A DNA stretch of 6,195 nucleotides, taken from the NCBI GenBank assembly GCA_024763185.1, contig JANTFY010000145.1, forward strand, positions 1-6,195, in the 5' to 3' direction. Made by a program: the position numbers and the translations under genes. Position 1 is the first letter of the stretch, and every line of letters starts with the position of its first letter. The notes under the pieces are model-generated. The model saw only the letters and a list, made by a program, of their open reading frames with translations, was not told the DNA's origin and searched no databases. Origin of the DNA: Gammaproteobacteria bacterium. Lineage in GTDB: Bacteria; Pseudomonadota; Gammaproteobacteria; GCA-001735895. Shown piece by piece: positions 5,528-6,195 of this stretch.

Positions 5528-6195
5528 ATGTCATCATATCATTCCGCTTCCGAGTTACCAGTTCCTGGGCAGGCGCAGATAGCGCATAGCGCGAAATTGA
5601 TAGAGCGTATCGTTCAACACATCCAGGATGCCGGTGGTGTTATCTCATTTCGCGATTACATGCAGCATTGCCTGTATGAGCCGGGCCTGGGTTACTACAT
5701 GGCCGGATCGATAAAGTTTGGTGCGCAGGGAGATTTTGTAACAGCGCCGGAGATATCACCGCTGTTCGGTGCCTGCCTGGCCAATCGCGCCAGCGTTTTT
5801 TTTAAGCAGGGGCTGGAAAACCGGATTCTGGAATTTGGCGCTGGCAGTGGCAAATTATGTCGCGATATTATTCAACGATTTAAACAAACAGGTACAGGCT
5901 GGTCGGCTTACTTGATCCTGGAACCCAGTCCGGATTTGCAATCAAGACAGCGCGAGTTTCTCAAACAGCATTTATCTGCAGAAGATTTTGCCAAGATACA
6001 ATGGCTTGCATCGCTGCCGGAGAATTTCAATGGCCTGGTTTTAGGTAATGAAGTTCTCGATGCGATGCCGATCAATGTCGTTGTCAAGAATGATCGATGG
6101 ATAGAGCTCGGTGTGGCTTTTGACAATGGCAAGTTTTACTGGCAAGAATTTTCCCATGATAGCGAAGCGGTAAAAACGATTCAGGCCATTGATGA
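5528..6195 (+). CDS. MidA/NDUFAF7-family SAM-dependent methyltransferase, N-terminal part (runs off the window)
   Basis: The frame stays open from ATG 5528 to the window edge, giving 222 complete codons; the family is usually about 380-400 residues, so a little over half is present. The diagnostic region FRDYMQHCLYEPGLGYY (41-57) with GAQGDFVTAPEISPLFG (65-81) is the signature of the DUF185/COG1565 family. SAM motif I follows as ILEFGAGSGKL (100-110), then YLILEPSPDLQSRQRE (128-143), then the family motif LGNEVLDAMPI (172-182). Mitochondrial members (MidA/NDUFAF7) symmetrically dimethylate an arginine of the complex I 49-kDa subunit (NDUFS2) during assembly; the bacterial substrate is generally unproven. 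The start has no clear Shine-Dalgarno (TTGAAAAA precedes it). Its 5' end lies head-to-head with the pteridine reductase, 20 bp from that gene's preferred start, so its promoter must lie within or next to the reductase coding region. Confidence 0.9.
   Translation, partial: MSSYHSASELPVPGQAQIAHSAKLIERIVQHIQDAGGVISFRDYMQHCLYEPGLGYYMAGSIKFGAQGDFVTAPEISPLFGACLANRASVFFKQGLENRILEFGAGSGKLCRDIIQRFKQTGTGWSAYLILEPSPDLQSRQREFLKQHLSAEDFAKIQWLASLPENFNGLVLGNEVLDAMPINVVVKNDRWIELGVAFDNGKFYWQEFSHDSEAVKTIQAID

Noticed and set aside
1..6195. tRNA, rRNA, CRISPR, insertion sequence or phage features
   Set aside because: No cloverleaf-like segments, regularly spaced repeats, transposase or integrase frames, or terminal repeats were seen on either strand.

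Overview
The window looks like a chromosomal stretch from a gammaproteobacterium. This rests on remembered family resemblance, not on a search. The four transporter proteins closely resemble the glucose transporter GtsABCD of Pseudomonas. The HisC N-terminus has the VPGEQP form seen in that class, and the pteridine reductase is also of a gammaproteobacterial type. Base composition appears moderate, with AT-rich intergenic DNA. No species can be named.

Layout from left to right: (a) 1-248, minus strand, the first 82 codons of histidinol-phosphate aminotransferase (hisC), cut by the window edge. (b) 249-314, a 66-bp gap holding a long inverted repeat. (c) 315-4537, minus strand, a four-gene sugar ABC importer transcribed gtsA (periplasmic binding protein), gtsB and gtsC (permeases), gtsD (ATPase). 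There is a 66-bp hairpin-bearing gap after gtsA, an 8-bp gtsB/gtsC overlap and a 19-bp gap before gtsD. (d) 4538-4766, a 229-bp AT-rich leader with a weak promoter candidate, dyad elements and a possible 28-codon leader ORF. (e) 4767-5507, minus strand, a short-chain dehydrogenase of the pteridine reductase type. (f) 5528-6195, plus strand, the start of a MidA/NDUFAF7-family SAM-dependent methyltransferase, cut by the window edge and head-to-head with the reductase.

GtsA would capture sugar in the periplasm and deliver it to the GtsBC channel, which a GtsD dimer powers. GtsA keeps the residues I recall as contacting glucose in the Pseudomonas protein, so glucose or a close aldohexose is the best ligand guess. 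The flanking genes are housekeeping functions (histidine synthesis, reduced pterin supply, complex I assembly or protein arginine methylation) with no obvious link to sugar import. No porin, sugar kinase, regulator or catabolic gene of the usual Pseudomonas cluster lies in the window.

I found no mobile element, CRISPR array, RNA gene or sign of an undescribed system. The points worth a second look are regulatory: the gtsA-gtsB hairpin plus adjoining perfect palindrome, the leader ORF ending on the gtsA start codon, the 12-bp inverted repeat in front of hisC, and the very tight or overlapping divergent starts at 5507-5537.
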